Assembly (NCBI GenBank): GCA_002633025.1
Contig: NMRB01001032.1
Location: 171,148-235,147, forward strand
Source of the DNA: Notospermus geniculatus
Lineage: Eukaryota; Nemertea; Pilidiophora; Heteronemertea; Lineidae
Reading direction: 5' to 3'
DNA length: 64,000 nucleotides
The notes beneath the pieces were generated by a model, which saw only the letters and a list, made by a program, of their open reading frames with translations, did not search any database and was not told the DNA's origin. The position numbers and the translations under genes were made by a program. This document shows, in pieces, positions 48,901-59,952 of this stretch. The first letter of the stretch is position 1. Every line of letters begins with the position of its first letter.

Positions 48901-51900
48901 GAACGACAAGATTTATGCGTTTGATGGTCAATACTGAACCCAGGCAAATAACTGTTACTTACTGATGTCTGGTTACATTTCAGAGTGGCAGAGTACATCC
49001 CACCTCGTCCCTTGTTCCCCAAGAGGACAAACGGAGCACAGAAATCAGTCGAGGAATACCATTCACAGATAGGGTCTGTGGCTAGCCTCGTGCTCGATGA
49101 ATTCAGGTGAGAAATGCATGAACTTTCTTGAGATTTGCAGGGGTTTTAAATCCCAGTGCTGATGACTTTGCACCTTGTATCAGATGTCCAAGGTTTACTG
49201 AAGACACTACATGATTGTTGCTTTTGCTGTGACCAACTTGAAACTCATTTCATCATTTTCAGAGAGCTTTACGGAGAAGAGCTACGAGACGGCAACATGC
49301 CCCAGACCGCCCAAGCCATGGAAGCCAGGCGACAGAAACTCGTCTACGAACTCAATCAATCTGGCAAATATTTTGCTTTTAAAGAACAACTTAAGAATGC
49401 TGTGGTGAAGATTGTCCGAGAGAAGTATATGAAGACGACCAACTTTGAGGATAAGGATCAGCTTCAGGTAAATGGGGAGCAGTTTGTGGGACTTCTGTTA
49501 AACTGCATGGATCTTTATGTCTGTTTTCTTCAACATCAGTGTGACAACAAGGTGTTGACACATTAGGTCTTCATAAATTGATTGACAAAGTCAAAAGTAT
49601 TCCCCACTCTGTGTGTTAACTCATCTACCCCCAGGTTTGAGCAGACAGTATCTTCTGTTGGAAGTTTTCTAGGAATCTATGAAATGAATTGGAAAAAATT
49701 TGAAGAAATTTTCTGCAGATGGTTGATAGGAACAACATTCTTTAAATATTTCTCAATCAATACCATAGGATGTGAGAAAACTTTGACAGAGGATGCCGTC
49801 TGCTGGAATGTGTGGACAGATGAGTTAAATGGTACCCTGGTCTAGCTGAACATCAATGTCAGAAAAATGTCCTCTTTTGTGGAGTGTTGCTGCAGAGTTG
49901 AATAAATTGCTGCAGTGATTGATTTTGACCAATTTCAATCAGGACCTACAACAGTTTTGAGAATTGCTGAAGCCTGACTTCCACACCTCGTCTCCTTTTC
50001 AGGCCTTCCTGAGTGAGCTCTACGTCTATCTTGTCGATCAGATGCACATTGGCCTCGGCAAAGTCCTCTCCCTTGAAGATCAGACACCCGTCCCAGAACC
50101 CCTCACAGACTCGGCACAACTCAAACACTTCGCTCGAGAGGCAGAAGTCAATGAAAACTTTGAATGGGCGACGAAATATTACAAGGAGCGAATCGCCCGG
50201 AATAGGAATGATCCTGAACATTGGTTTGATTACGGGACGTTTAGTTTATACATCAATGATTTGACCAAGGCAGAGGAGTGTTTCAAGGAATGTGTTGCTA
50301 TTGATCAGAAACATTTGAATGGGTGAGTACCTGTACGTTGAGCGGTGTTTGCTGGACACCTCTTGTAGGAGGAACCTCTTGTTGGAGGACTATCCTTGTT
50401 GGATGCCCCAAACTTCAGTCTGATATTGGTCGGTTTTGAAATGCCCTATGTCATCCATCGCATAATCTGTTCATGACTTTTATAGCTTGATTGATGCTTG
50501 GATCTTTTTTCAGCTTATTGCTGTACGGTATTGTCTGTGCCATGACGGAGAAACATGAGGCGGCAGAGACATTCTTCGAGGCAGCCACGAGAGTTGATCC
50601 AAAAAGCATTTTAGCTCTGACAATGCTAGGTGAGTTTTCATGTGGCATAACTTTTTCCATTCCACAGACTCCACATGTATTGGCTTCATAATAAAGACTA
50701 AACGTTTACCTTGTGCGAGCATAGTCGGAGGGCATAGCGATGTCACAACCCTTGGTGGTCAAGATGCTTTTTCCTATACTCCTGAGTGGAAGACAACCAA
50801 GTTGTACTTCATTTTTCATCAATTCGTTCCTATTGCACTGCATCAAGGATGTTGTGACACAAAGTTTTTGCATGCTTTGCTCTGTTTTTACATTTTCAAT
50901 ACAACTGCTTGTAGCATGACTCTGTTAAGATAAAAAGTACACCTAATTCCTCATATTCAACATGTTTTCTTCATAGGTTTGTTTTACGATGGCATTGGCA
51001 ACGACATCGGTGCAGAGATGGCATTCATTGAGGCCAATAAACTTAACCTTGCTGCAGCAGTAGCGTTAGCCAAGGCAAACCGTCCAGCTCCTGTCGTGGA
51101 AGCCAAGGAGGAGAAAGCTGAAAGTCCTCAAGAGGAACCAGCGAAAGATTCCGAGAGTGTTGCTGGGGAACAGGAGGAGGTGGAGAGGACACCGCGGGAT
51201 GAAGCTACATCAGAGAGTAACAAAGGTAGGTCAGAATCTTCTTTCGTAAACGTTACGTGCAGATCATTATGTTGGCTATCAGTGCTTAAAGGTGCTCCTT
51301 CTGGTGAGAGTTTCCTCATGTGAGTTGGCTCTCAATGGATGATTGGCCACTGTTGTTCTTATATCTGTCTCCGTGACCAATGACACTAATGACTTCCTTA
51401 GTATTCGCTGGTTGAGTTGCCCATAGAGAGCCAACTTGCACGAGAAATCTGTCATGTGGAGGAGGGCGTATAGTCATGTTGCTACGTAACCAGTCAACAT
51501 AAAGACTTCCAAGTCTCTTTGCGAATAAGATTTTGGGTCTTAGCAGAGGTAACTAAGAACTTGGACAGCTTTGGATATCCAGACAGCATTGTGCAACCTG
51601 CTGTTTGTCCCAGGCCTCAGTTCTGTAGCTCTGTTCTTGACCTGCAAGTGTCAGGGTGATCCACTGCATCACAATGTTTAAAGTTGCTTGATTGAAAGTT
51701 TGGATAAAAAGTCTAGAGAGAAACATGTTCTTGTTCTTGATAGATGGCGTTGAGGTCAAGAATGCACCAGCAACTCCAGCAGGGAGTACTGCCAGCGCTG
51801 AGAAGTCGAAGAGTCCAAACCCTGGCAGCAAACCTGGTATGAAAGCATCCAGTACGAAGAAAGCAGCTGGTAGTCTCGGCGCACAGACCCGCAACAATGA

Positions 51901-54900
51901 CAGCGTCAACTCTAACCGACCAGGTAGCAAGCAGCAAGGCAACAGGAGTGCGAGTGTGACTCCGCAACCTGAGGGTGACGAAGAGCCTGCCGTCAGGGAG
52001 CCTACACCCGTCCCAACGCAAACAATCTTCATGCACGCTGTGGATTTCTTACTGGAGGTCAAGGCTATGCCAGTAAGTACTTGGGATTACCGGTAGTATT
52101 GATCATATTTCAGGGCTTCTGAGACCTCTTTCCCTTCATCTCATCTGCCCCCAGGTTTGAGCTGACAGTATCTTCTGTTGAAGTTTTCTAAAAGCCTTGA
52201 AAATGAATTGGAAAAAAATTTGAAGAAACATTCTTCAGATCGTTTGTAGAAACAACCTTTCTTCAAATATTTTTCAATTAAAACCCATAGGATGAGAAAA
52301 CTTTGACAGAAGATGTCGTCTGCTGAACTCTGGGAGCAGATGAGTTAATGATGAGGGAGTATTTCGCCTGGTTTATACAAGTTGTTGTCGTGGGGCTCCT
52401 CTGCATCTACGATTCTTCAAGAAATTTTAATTTCCATATATCGTTGACCTTATGCATCTTGTTATTTCAGTTCACTGAGAGAGCGTTGGCCCATGAACTC
52501 CTAGATCCCACGGGTGGACCCACGGCCGCTTATCATATTGCCTTTGCCAGACTCAAGTTACAGAAGAAAGAGTTTGAAGAAGCAGAGGAGACCTTGAATG
52601 ATGCTTTACAACTGGATTATCAGGTATGTCGACTCTTCTGCCTGCAAGGTGGATACTTCAATGTGTGAATGATGCAAGCATTCTGATATGTGACCCTCCA
52701 CAGCAAAACCAGCCGCATGTCGCTCAGAAGGTGAGCCTCAACGAACTAAGATGACACCAGAAGAGAATGGAAGAAATAGATTATTTCAGATTTTATAACA
52801 GACAGACAATATTGAAACTGACAAACATTTGGTCTCAACCTGCCAAGCTAAGAGCGACATGCGACTGGTTTTGCTGTGGAGGGTCACATATAAGTCCAGT
52901 CCATGGTCTTGACTTGGGAAGCATTCCTGTGAAAACTGTATGAAGACAGTGAAATGAAGTCGTACCCAGTGGTACAAGAAATGTACCAGAATCTTAAAAA
53001 AGAAGCAAACTTCAATGATATTCAGCTCTTTCAGTGGGCTATATCTCACAATGACATTTTCAATTTCAGAATTCTAATGCTTGGGCTCTCATGGGTCACG
53101 TCAAGTACATGCTCGGAGACACGACCAACGCCAAGGATTGTTACGAGAGGACACTCTCCTTCATGAGTGAAGCTTCAGAGATGCATTCCATTTATCTCAG
53201 ACTTGCTTCCATCTACCTGCATGAGGCTAAGGTAAGAAAAGGCAAAATTATGACCTCATCAGGTTCTGCAGTGAACCATGGTTCCTTTAAATCTGTTACC
53301 CGGTACTTTACCTCGGTTGCCTTAACTCGGTTGCAAACAATACCAAAATTGCAGTGAGATCATCTCTGCAAGCCTAGGTTGTCTTTACCTGGTAGCACAC
53401 GATACCAAAATCTCAGCGAGTTCATCTGTGTGAAACTGAAGTCTGTGAACTAAAATCTCTGTGTGCTACCTCATCTTTGTGAGGTTTATGTCCATGGTGC
53501 AGCACACAAACAGGAGTTCCTATCTCACAGACATGAATCTGTGTGCTGCCAGCTCTAGGATCACATGTCAATGAGGTGACCCAGCTCGGAGAGATGATTT
53601 TGCTGAGATTTCCACATCTGTGCAACCAGCTTTAGGGAAGACATTCAAAAATGACCTGTGTGTTTAACATTACAGAGCATGGAAGAAGCTGTTATACTGA
53701 TCATTTCAATTCCTGTTGATTCGTTGTAGCATCATATCCTTTGATTTCTACCATTATTTGACATTGTCCTCTTCCCATTTCAGTTCCAAGAAGCCAAAAA
53801 CACGTTCTTGATGGCCTGTAAGAACTCTCCGTCCTGTGTCTCATGGTTGGGGGTTGGAATAGCTTGCTACAGGGTAAGTTCTTTTCCTTCCTGTTCTGTT
53901 CGGCAGCATCATAACTCTTGAGCTTGTCGATCTTTGACTCCTTGAAACTGAAAATTGCTGTCAAAATTTGTGACACAGTCAGCAGGGAAAAACAGGCACA
54001 AGTGTCTAGTGTTAGTGACAAGGGCCTTGACTACACTGTTGGGTCATCAGATCATTGCTGAAGAACAGCCCGTCTTTGTTACTACAACAGCACAAGTGAT
54101 TTCAGCCTTTGTGGTGTAAAGATCGCTGTGAAAATTAACCGTTTTCTTCTGGGAGACTTGAGCCTGGTATTCCTTGATATGATGATATTTGTGCGGGCAT
54201 CCTCTGAGGAGAAGAGAACTAGAGAGAGATAGGCTCCGTGATGTTTGTCAAATTTTGATTATGTTCTCCATTCTTTTGACAGCTCGATGAACTTTCTGAA
54301 GCTGAAGATGCTCTGTCAGAAGCCAACATCTTGAACAACTACGACCCAGAAGTGTGGGCCTACCTATCACTTGTCTGCCTCAAGACAAACAGGCAGTTAG
54401 AGGCTGAGCAGGCTTATAAATATGCCTTGAAGGTGAGATTTTCAATCGTGTTCACTTTCTGGCCAGCTCAAGGCTGAGGCTTAGTTACAAAATCATTGTA
54501 TGTTAGGCCCAAGAATATTTCCACCAGTGTCTTCTTGTGTAGATGACAATACAGCGTGTGCCGCGATGTGTTCTGAGAGAAGGTTTGATCTCGACGGAAT
54601 GAAATCCAATTAGTTGAACTCCGATTCATTTGCTGACAGAATCACTATTAAGGCCTGAACCCACTGACGCGTTTTCCCGCAGCGGGAAAACGCTCCGGCA
54701 GAAAATGCTTTGTTAAAAGGCAGTAGACCGAGAAAATAACAAAGGATTTGTCGGGCAGTGATGAAACCGCGGAAAAACGCGACAGTGGGTTCAGGCCTTT
54801 ACTCTGCTACTCCATGCGAGTTTTCTTGCACGAGTTGGCTCTCTATGGGCAACTTGACCAAAGAAATCTTCTTGTTCTTGGGGAATCAAGTATCTGACAG

Positions 54901-55147
54901 AAAAACCCTTGCATGTGAACCATAGAAAAGTATGGGCAGTCGTTTGTGTCATGTCATTTGTTTCGGCCTAAGTCGTAAGGAAACGAACAATGATGAATTG
55001 CCCATTGAGAGCCAACTCACAGGAGAAAACTCACATGTCTAAGTCTTCATTATTTGTTCATTTCAGCTCAACCTACAAGATGAAGATCTGCTAAATGAAG
55101 TCCATGAAGTACAAGAGGCTGTTGGATTTGGAAATCCACAACTTTGA
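39932..55147 (+). CDS. Cilia- and flagella-associated protein 70 (CFAP70/TTC18)
   Basis: CFAP70 is an axonemal protein needed for normal ciliary and sperm motility. Exons: 39932-40006, 40293-40479, 40758-40856, 41137-41219, 41417-41593, 41827-41954, 42081-42230, 42456-42540, 44294-44363, 44614-44675, 44798-44935, 45744-45797, 47319-47459, 48543-48706, 48984-49106, 49263-49467, 50003-50322, 50514-50629, 50977-51225, 51744-52072, 52471-52623, 53070-53231, 53784-53873, 54283-54432, 55067-55147. All phases agree, giving about 1196 codons (human about 1120). Diagnostic words shared with vertebrate CFAP70 are [56 protein letters not shown] and LVDQMH. The N-terminal half is C2-like and the C-terminal half holds TPR repeats. 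The 54-nt exon at 45744 and the 3' border at 47459 (weak donor GTTTAC) are tentative but keep the frame. Confidence 0.95.
40974..41071. repeat. Three-copy tandem repeat in a CFAP70 intron
   Basis: AGTCAAACCAACAAGGCACA followed by ATTCATTTCGT, unit about 31-33 bp, is present nearly three times; the last copy lacks five bases. Confidence 0.75.
42541..44293. other. CFAP70 intron 8 (1.75 kb)
   Basis: It is non-coding. The part around 43050-43160 resembles 50860-50965 in a later intron (GCTTTGCTCTGTTTT, GATAAAAA, TTCCTCATATT), so one dispersed repeat family is probably present. A tRNA-like repeat lies at 43944-44010. Confidence 0.6.
43944..44010 (+). repeat. tRNA-derived SINE-like element
   Basis: An A-box-like CAGCCTAGTGGTTAACAGG and a B-box-like GTTTTCAAATCC (43987-43998) lie at tRNA spacing. 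The stems do not close well, so this is likely a SINE head. Confidence 0.45.
45341..45647. mobile_element. Short inverted-repeat element (TATGTGACCC family), copy 2, nested
   Basis: The outer ends are TATGTGACCCACCACTACAA and its complement near 45622-45647. An extra inward end (TATGTGACCCTCCACCACAA at 45454) suggests a second copy inserted into or fused with the first. It lies in a CFAP70 intron. Confidence 0.7.
45798..47318. other. CFAP70 intron 12 (1.5 kb)
   Basis: No exon is evident. The part after 46780 looks repeat-derived (GACCAACTTGTTGTATGGCTT and similar). Human CFAP70 has variable sequence in the matching protein region, so an additional small exon cannot be excluded. Confidence 0.5.
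47460..48542. other. CFAP70 intron 13 (1.1 kb)
   Basis: It begins at the weak donor GTTTAC used in the exon model and ends at a good acceptor (CCTCTTTCAG). It contains the inverted-repeat element at 47584-47779; the rest is T-rich, non-coding sequence. Confidence 0.55.
47584..47779. mobile_element. 196-bp inverted-repeat element
   Basis: The left end AAGGGCCCGGTTCCACCACA is the imperfect complement of the right end, which finishes GTAGTGGAAACGGGGCTTAA. Both arms carry a TTTGCGGCGAG/TTTACGGCGAG word, so they pair over more than 50 nt. The stretch near 23930 resembles one end. Confidence 0.65.
49628..49830. repeat. Dispersed repeat, copy 1
   Basis: From CCCCCAGGTTTGAGCAGACA to ACAGATGAGTTAA it matches 52150-52348 closely. 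Both are in CFAP70 introns. The sequence is not inverted-repeat-bounded and its class is unknown. Confidence 0.75.
50003..55147 (+). CDS. CFAP70 TPR-repeat half (exons 17-25)
   Basis: Repeated TPR helices are visible: a block with [24 protein letters not shown] and [12 protein letters not shown], then [26 protein letters not shown] and [13 protein letters not shown] charged, Pro/Ser-rich linker follows (about 51060-52010), which is poorly conserved. A second block has [51 protein letters not shown] and [12 protein letters not shown]. The protein ends [10 protein letters not shown] with TGA at 55145-55147. TPR arrays bind protein partners, here presumably within the axoneme. Confidence 0.92.
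51304..51450. mobile_element. Inverted-repeat element (GAGTTGGCTCTC family), copy 1
   Basis: TGAGTTGGCTCTCAATGG at the left pairs with CCATAGAGAGCCAACTTG at the right, and GAGAGTTTCCTC pairs with GAGAAATCT-type ends. Relatives lie at 54813-55037 and 59953-60098. Confidence 0.65.
52150..52348. repeat. Dispersed repeat, copy 2
   Basis: This is the partner of 49628-49830, shared from CCCCCAGGTTTGAGCTGACA to GCAGATGAGTTAATG with substitutions and small indels. Same orientation, 2.5 kb apart. Confidence 0.75.
52687..52890. mobile_element. Short inverted-repeat element (TATGTGACCC family), copy 3
   Basis: TATGTGACCCTCCACAGCAA and the downstream AAACCAGnCGCATGTCGCTC have a near-perfect complement at the right end, which finishes GCTGTGGAGGGTCACATA. 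At 204 bp it is the cleanest copy of the family in the window. Confidence 0.8.
54650..54799. mobile_element. 150-bp inverted-repeat element
   Basis: AAGGCCTGAACCCACTGACG at the left is matched by its complement at the right (CGACAGTGGGTTCAGGCCTT). The interior carries a GC-rich palindrome (TTTTCCCGCAGCGGGAAAA). It lies in the last CFAP70 intron, 14 bases from the next element. Confidence 0.75.
54813..55037. mobile_element. Inverted-repeat element (GAGTTGGCTCTC family), copy 2
   Basis: CATGCGAGTTTTCTTGCACG and GAGTTGGCTCTCTATGGGCA at the left mirror TTGCCCATTGAGAGCCAACTC and GAGAAAACTCACATG at the right. It is the longest of the three copies. Confidence 0.75.
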
Positions 55148-55631
55148 GCTGTGGTGGACACTGTCATTCGCTGTACAACTTTTTCCTGCAGGCATTGATA
55201 CGCCGTTCGCAGACTTGTGATTTGTAAGGAAACATTCATGAACATTGAACTTTTTCGTGCAGGATTGTTTATGTACGACTACATATAACAGTGGAATTAA
55301 GCCTCCATTTGTTGAAAGTGGCCAGTTGCACTCAGTTTATCACCGTGCGCCAGCTAAAGACAGAATTTCTAGTTAGTCTCTTCCAGTTTTCTGCATGGCC
55401 AACACAATAGATATTTGAGTGCACGTCTGTGTGCAGAGACATGCAGAGCTGTGCACCTACGGAGATACATGTAAGCATGACTGTTGACATCAAGTGGATA
55501 TTTCTGTAGATTTTCTCAAGGTTTAGTTAATCCCCACTGATGCATGGAAGATTCCATCCTCAACGATTATTCCGTCCAAATGTTGTAAATATAATTATTC
55601 ATTGCTTTGTACATTGATTAATAATACAAGA

Positions 55632-55637
55632 AATAAA
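55632..55637 (+). promoter_or_regulatory. Poly(A) signal of CFAP70
   Basis: AATAAA lies 485 bases after the stop codon, followed by an AT-rich stretch (TATTTTATAAAGG). The satellite array begins about 75 bases later, so the transcript should end just before it. Confidence 0.6.
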
Positions 55638-55710
55638 TATTTTATAAAGGGTTGAAGTGACTAGCCTGTTTCTTCCTTTCTCAAATGTGAGTTATTCACT
55701 TCTCTTCGAC

Positions 55711-56745
55711 GCGAGTTATTCGCGTGCGCTCAAGCGGAACATTAATAACCCTGTTGTCTTAGAGAAGAGTTGTGAACATTACTAACCTCTTACATGCGAG
55801 TTATTCGCGTGCGCTCAAGCGGAACGTTAATAACCCTGTTGTCTTAGAAAAGATTTGTTTGTGAACATTACTAACCTCTTACATGCGAGTTATTCGCGTG
55901 CGCTCAAGCGGAACGTTAATAACCCTGTTGCCTTAGAGAAGATTTGTTTGCGAACATTACTAACCTCTTACATGCGAGTTATTCGCGTGCGCTCAAGCGG
56001 AACGTTAATAACCCTGTTGTCTTAGAGAAGAGTTGTTTGCGAACGTTAATAACCCTCTTCTCTTAGATGCGAGTTATTCGCGTGCGCTCAAGCGGAACGT
56101 TAATAACCCTGTTGTCTTAGAGAAGATTTGTTTGCGAACATTACTAACCTCTTACATGCGAGTTATTCGTGTGCGCTCAAGCGGAACGTTAATAACCCTG
56201 TTGTCTTAGAGAAGAGTTGTTTGCGAACGTTAATAACCCTCTTCTCTTAGATGCGAGTTATTCGCGTGCGCTCAAGCGGAACGTTAATAACCCTGTTGTC
56301 TTAGAGAAGATTTGTTTGCGAACATTACTAACCTCTTACATGCGAGTTATTCGTGTGCGCTCAAGCGGAACGTTAATAACCCTGTTGTCTTAGAGAAGAG
56401 TTGTTTGCGAACGTTAATAACCCTCTTCTCTTAGATGCGAGTTATTCGCGTGCGCTCAAGCGGAACGTTAATAACCCTGTTGTCTTAGAGAAGATTTGTT
56501 TGCGAACATTACTAACCTCTTACATGCGAGTTATTCGTGTGCGCTCAAGCGGAACGTTAATAAACCTGTTGTCTTAGAGAAGAGTTGTTTGCGAACGTTA
56601 ATAACCCTCTTCTCTTAGATGCGAGTTATTCGCGTGCGCTCAAGCGGAACGTTAATAACCCTGTTGTCTTAGAGAAGATTTGTTTGCGAACATTACTAAC
56701 CTCTTACATGCGAGTTATTCGTGTGCGCTCATGCGGAATGTTAAT
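55711..56745. repeat. Higher-order satellite array, 89/95-bp units in a 184-bp dimer
   Basis: Each unit begins GCGAGTTATTCGCGTGCGCT and includes CAAGCGGAACGTTAATAACC. Unit starts are 55711, 55796, 55885, 55974, 56069, 56158, 56253, 56342, 56437, 56526, 56621 and 56710. From 55974 the spacing alternates 95 and 89, so two unit types form a dimer repeated every 184 bases exactly. The types differ in the tail: GAGTTGTTTGCGAACGTTAA against GATTTGTTTGCGAACATTAC. Confidence 0.95.
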
Positions 56746-56797
56746 AAACCTTTATGAACAGACAGAAAAGCACTCAGATTTAAACATTGTGATATTG

Positions 56798-56803
56798 TTT
56801 ATT
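56798..56803 (-). promoter_or_regulatory. Distal candidate poly(A) signal of striatin
   Basis: AATAAA on the minus strand lies just past the satellite array. If used, it gives striatin a 3' UTR of about 4.8 kb that stops short of the array. Confidence 0.3.
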
Positions 56804-57164
56804 GACAAGTATATATATATTGCAAAACAATAGGTATTATGAATAGGAGGGGGCTCTCCTGGGGACACCATCTTAACAAAACATTAACCCAGTCAAGTCT
56901 TCATGTCCTTTCGTTACTATCTAAAATCACAACAAAGTTAAAGCAATTCAGGGGCCTTTAAACACAACCCACACAGTTACTATTCAGTCCCTGCTAGAAA
57001 AAAGGCCAAGTTATGTGTTCAATTGTAAAGGAAAAAATTCCAATTTTAATGATGAATGCAGTCTTCAGGCATTGAAGACTTATAATATGGCTTGTCAATG
57101 CATATACAATGTACTATTACCCCCAATATTTCGATGAACTTCTCTAAGCCCTACATGAAGATAT

Positions 57165-57335
57165 CCTCGTGACCAGGAGGTTGTCCAAGGGCAACAACCA
57201 GGTTGTCCTAGGCTGTACCAAACTCACAACCAGGAAGTTGTCCTTGGCTCACAATCAGGAGCTTTCCTAGACTCATAATCAGGTTTCCTACGTTGAAGAC
57301 CAGGTAGTTTTCCTTAGTACACAACCAGGAGTTCC
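57165..57335. repeat. Degenerate tandem repeat
   Basis: Five to seven variants of CACAACCAGGnnGTTnTCCTnGG follow one another with a loose 25-35 base spacing. Confidence 0.5.
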
Positions 57336-58413
57336 AATTCACAGGGCAAGTCCAGGTCACACTGGCAACTACACAATACAATGACTACAGCAAGATAGGT
57401 CTGACTAGCAAGATACCCAGAACCAGCACAATAGAGTAAGAGTATTAAACAGAAGCTGAATATGATCACCTAACATAAATTAATAGTGCTTTAGGGTAAT
57501 TCAGTCACCTTTACATAAGATTTTAGCACATACAAGAAGTTCACAATCCACTGATTTGAATTGTGACTGATTTTTAGACCTAATCATCGCATGCAAGTCA
57601 AATACCTGCATCCTAAGCAGAAATCAAACGATAGTTCTGCAGGTATAGACAAATCCCAAATGATGTAAACGAGAAAGATCTGTGCATTTCTGCTGAAATC
57701 ACAAACACAACCTTGGTCTGAAACTGAATGACATAACGCAGAGAACCCCACGACAGTGACTTTGACAACGTTGCATCAGAGTCGACCATTGCTGAATCAT
57801 GGATTGTGTCACGTCAGCTGCTTTCAGGTCGAGGTTGTGTTTGCGATTTCGGCGGAAGTGCGCAGATCTGGGAATTTGGGATTTGTCTACCCAATGGAAT
57901 ACAAGCATGATACTTTAAACTGATTAGTAATACAATACAATAAATAAGATTGAAGTGGTATAGATATACGGCACCCCAACGAAGACAACCAACACACACC
58001 AACACACTGAGCCTCGTCTTTCAAGGTTGAATACCGGTAGTTGGTTCTACAGGACAAGTGACATTCGAGGCTAATACCAACTTGTTCTTCAAGACATCCG
58101 AGCAAGTAATAGCCAGAATTATTTGGGACTATGAAGACTAGAGACCCTTCACCCATAAACTGGTATTAAAGTAATCATTCAAGATATTGATTTGGCTACT
58201 AACACTGTCGCATCATGATAACCTCTCCTGTTTTCATGTCAGCCTGTGTTAATTCAAACCACAGTGTTAGTACATCATGGTGTACACGTGCAAGAAACTA
58301 CCTGTCAAGATTTTTTTCCCATTAAGAATCTAATTCAGTGCATATTATCCAAAACTTCAGTTTTGGGTACGATGATCGCCACCAATTTGGTGTCTACTGT
58401 ACTGGGCTTTGGA

Positions 58414-58496
58414 CAGTTTCATGAGCAGTCATCTTGTGTGGCTTCCTAGAATTACCAAGTAATGTTACATTAACAAGACAACTGCTCATGAAACTG
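58414..58496. repeat. Hairpin, 24-bp stem with two mismatches
   Basis: CAGTTTCATGAGCAGTCATC continuing TTGT (58414-58437) pairs with ACAAGACAACTGCTCATGAAACTG (58473-58496), of which the first 16 pairs are perfect. The loop is 35 nt. It would lie in a long striatin 3' UTR if the distal poly(A) site is used. Confidence 0.65.
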
Positions 58497-59952
58497 ACCT
58501 ATAAATCAGCTATACAACTGGCACTCTATACTCTGCTGTGGAAACCCTGCATTCTGCACTCTACCAGTGGGTAGAGTGCAGCGACTGCTGTGGCAACCCA
58601 CACCACCAGCTACAACACACGACAGTATCAAAGTTATTGATGACTGCGTTTCCTATGGTTTGAATTCACGACAGCGACAGGCAACTGACAACTATACAAT
58701 ACAATACATGAGAGAGGATGTACATTCCAAGCCAGCTGGAACAAAATGATAAAGCATACAGTTATTTAGCAATAAGCAAATGAAGGCAGCCCGTTCAAGG
58801 AAATGGTAAGGCAACACAACAGTTCAGGGTACAATGTTGATCATCTTCAAATGAACTCAGGAACTCAACGCTTGAATCAGTGATAGATAGTCCTGTACAG
58901 CAAAGCAACAACACTCAAGAAGTCCATGTATAGTTACCAACATGATTAAGGCCCCCTCCATGGACAAACAGACCCTGATCTGGGGCCCTGATTTGTCCTA
59001 TGGTGACTGACGAAAGTTTGATTAAGTGGTGCCCTCCAGAAAGAGAAGTTCATAATGGAAGTCTCTAAAGACGTACTGCCCAATCCCAATCCTTTTACCA
59101 AGTTGAATATCAACGGACAGCTTTTCTAAACCACATTTGTTGCTCACAAGATAATGTATCTTCCCATTAATGTTAACAGAATTAATGCAAAGACAAGCCT
59201 TCTTCGAGACACTCAAGTCGACTTGACCCAGAGGAAAAGATACAGTGGTTTATACCTAGACTGGTCGCAACCAATTCATAACATAACTGGTGAAGTATAA
59301 ATAACTTAATCGCTATTGATAGCCCCCCTCCCCATCTATACAAGTGACAAAGCCCAATTTACTGAGGGGAGTTGTACTTCATACACACAAGCAGTTAAAC
59401 AAAACACTTCATTAACATTTGGCCTAGCATTCCTACATTACACGTATTTATCATATAATATGTACAAAGGTCCGACACGGGCGGCATGAACTCAGTCGAA
59501 AACGTTGCACGCATACTGCACAAGTGACGGGACATAAATTAGTGAAACTCTTAGCTGTGTCATAAGTATAATACAGTGCTTTAAAAATCGGAAAGGCTAC
59601 ACACACATAATATTCACATGATATATTACATGACCAAGAGGCATGCCATCAAACCTGCTACAGACCTTTTTTCTAGTCAATTTTGAAAAATTCCACCACA
59701 CTACCTGGACAAGTTAATTATCCATCTCACTTCAATCCCATTCAACACTTGTGTTTTCAAGCGAGGTATCAGAAGGAAACACATCTTCCCGCTTGGGTCG
59801 CTTAGTTTTGTCGTCATGAATTTCATCTCTCAATTCCCCACGTTTGGTACCGTACTCGACACTTGAAAGCCTTTCTCACCCCACAGCAGAGACCCTAAGT
59901 CGGCAGTGCTCATGCCAACGCAATATCCCAACGATATGAGTGGCAATCCAAG

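Noticed and set aside
55711-56745. CRISPR-like array
   Set aside because: The sequence between conserved words is itself repeated, so there are no unique spacers, and the genome is animal.
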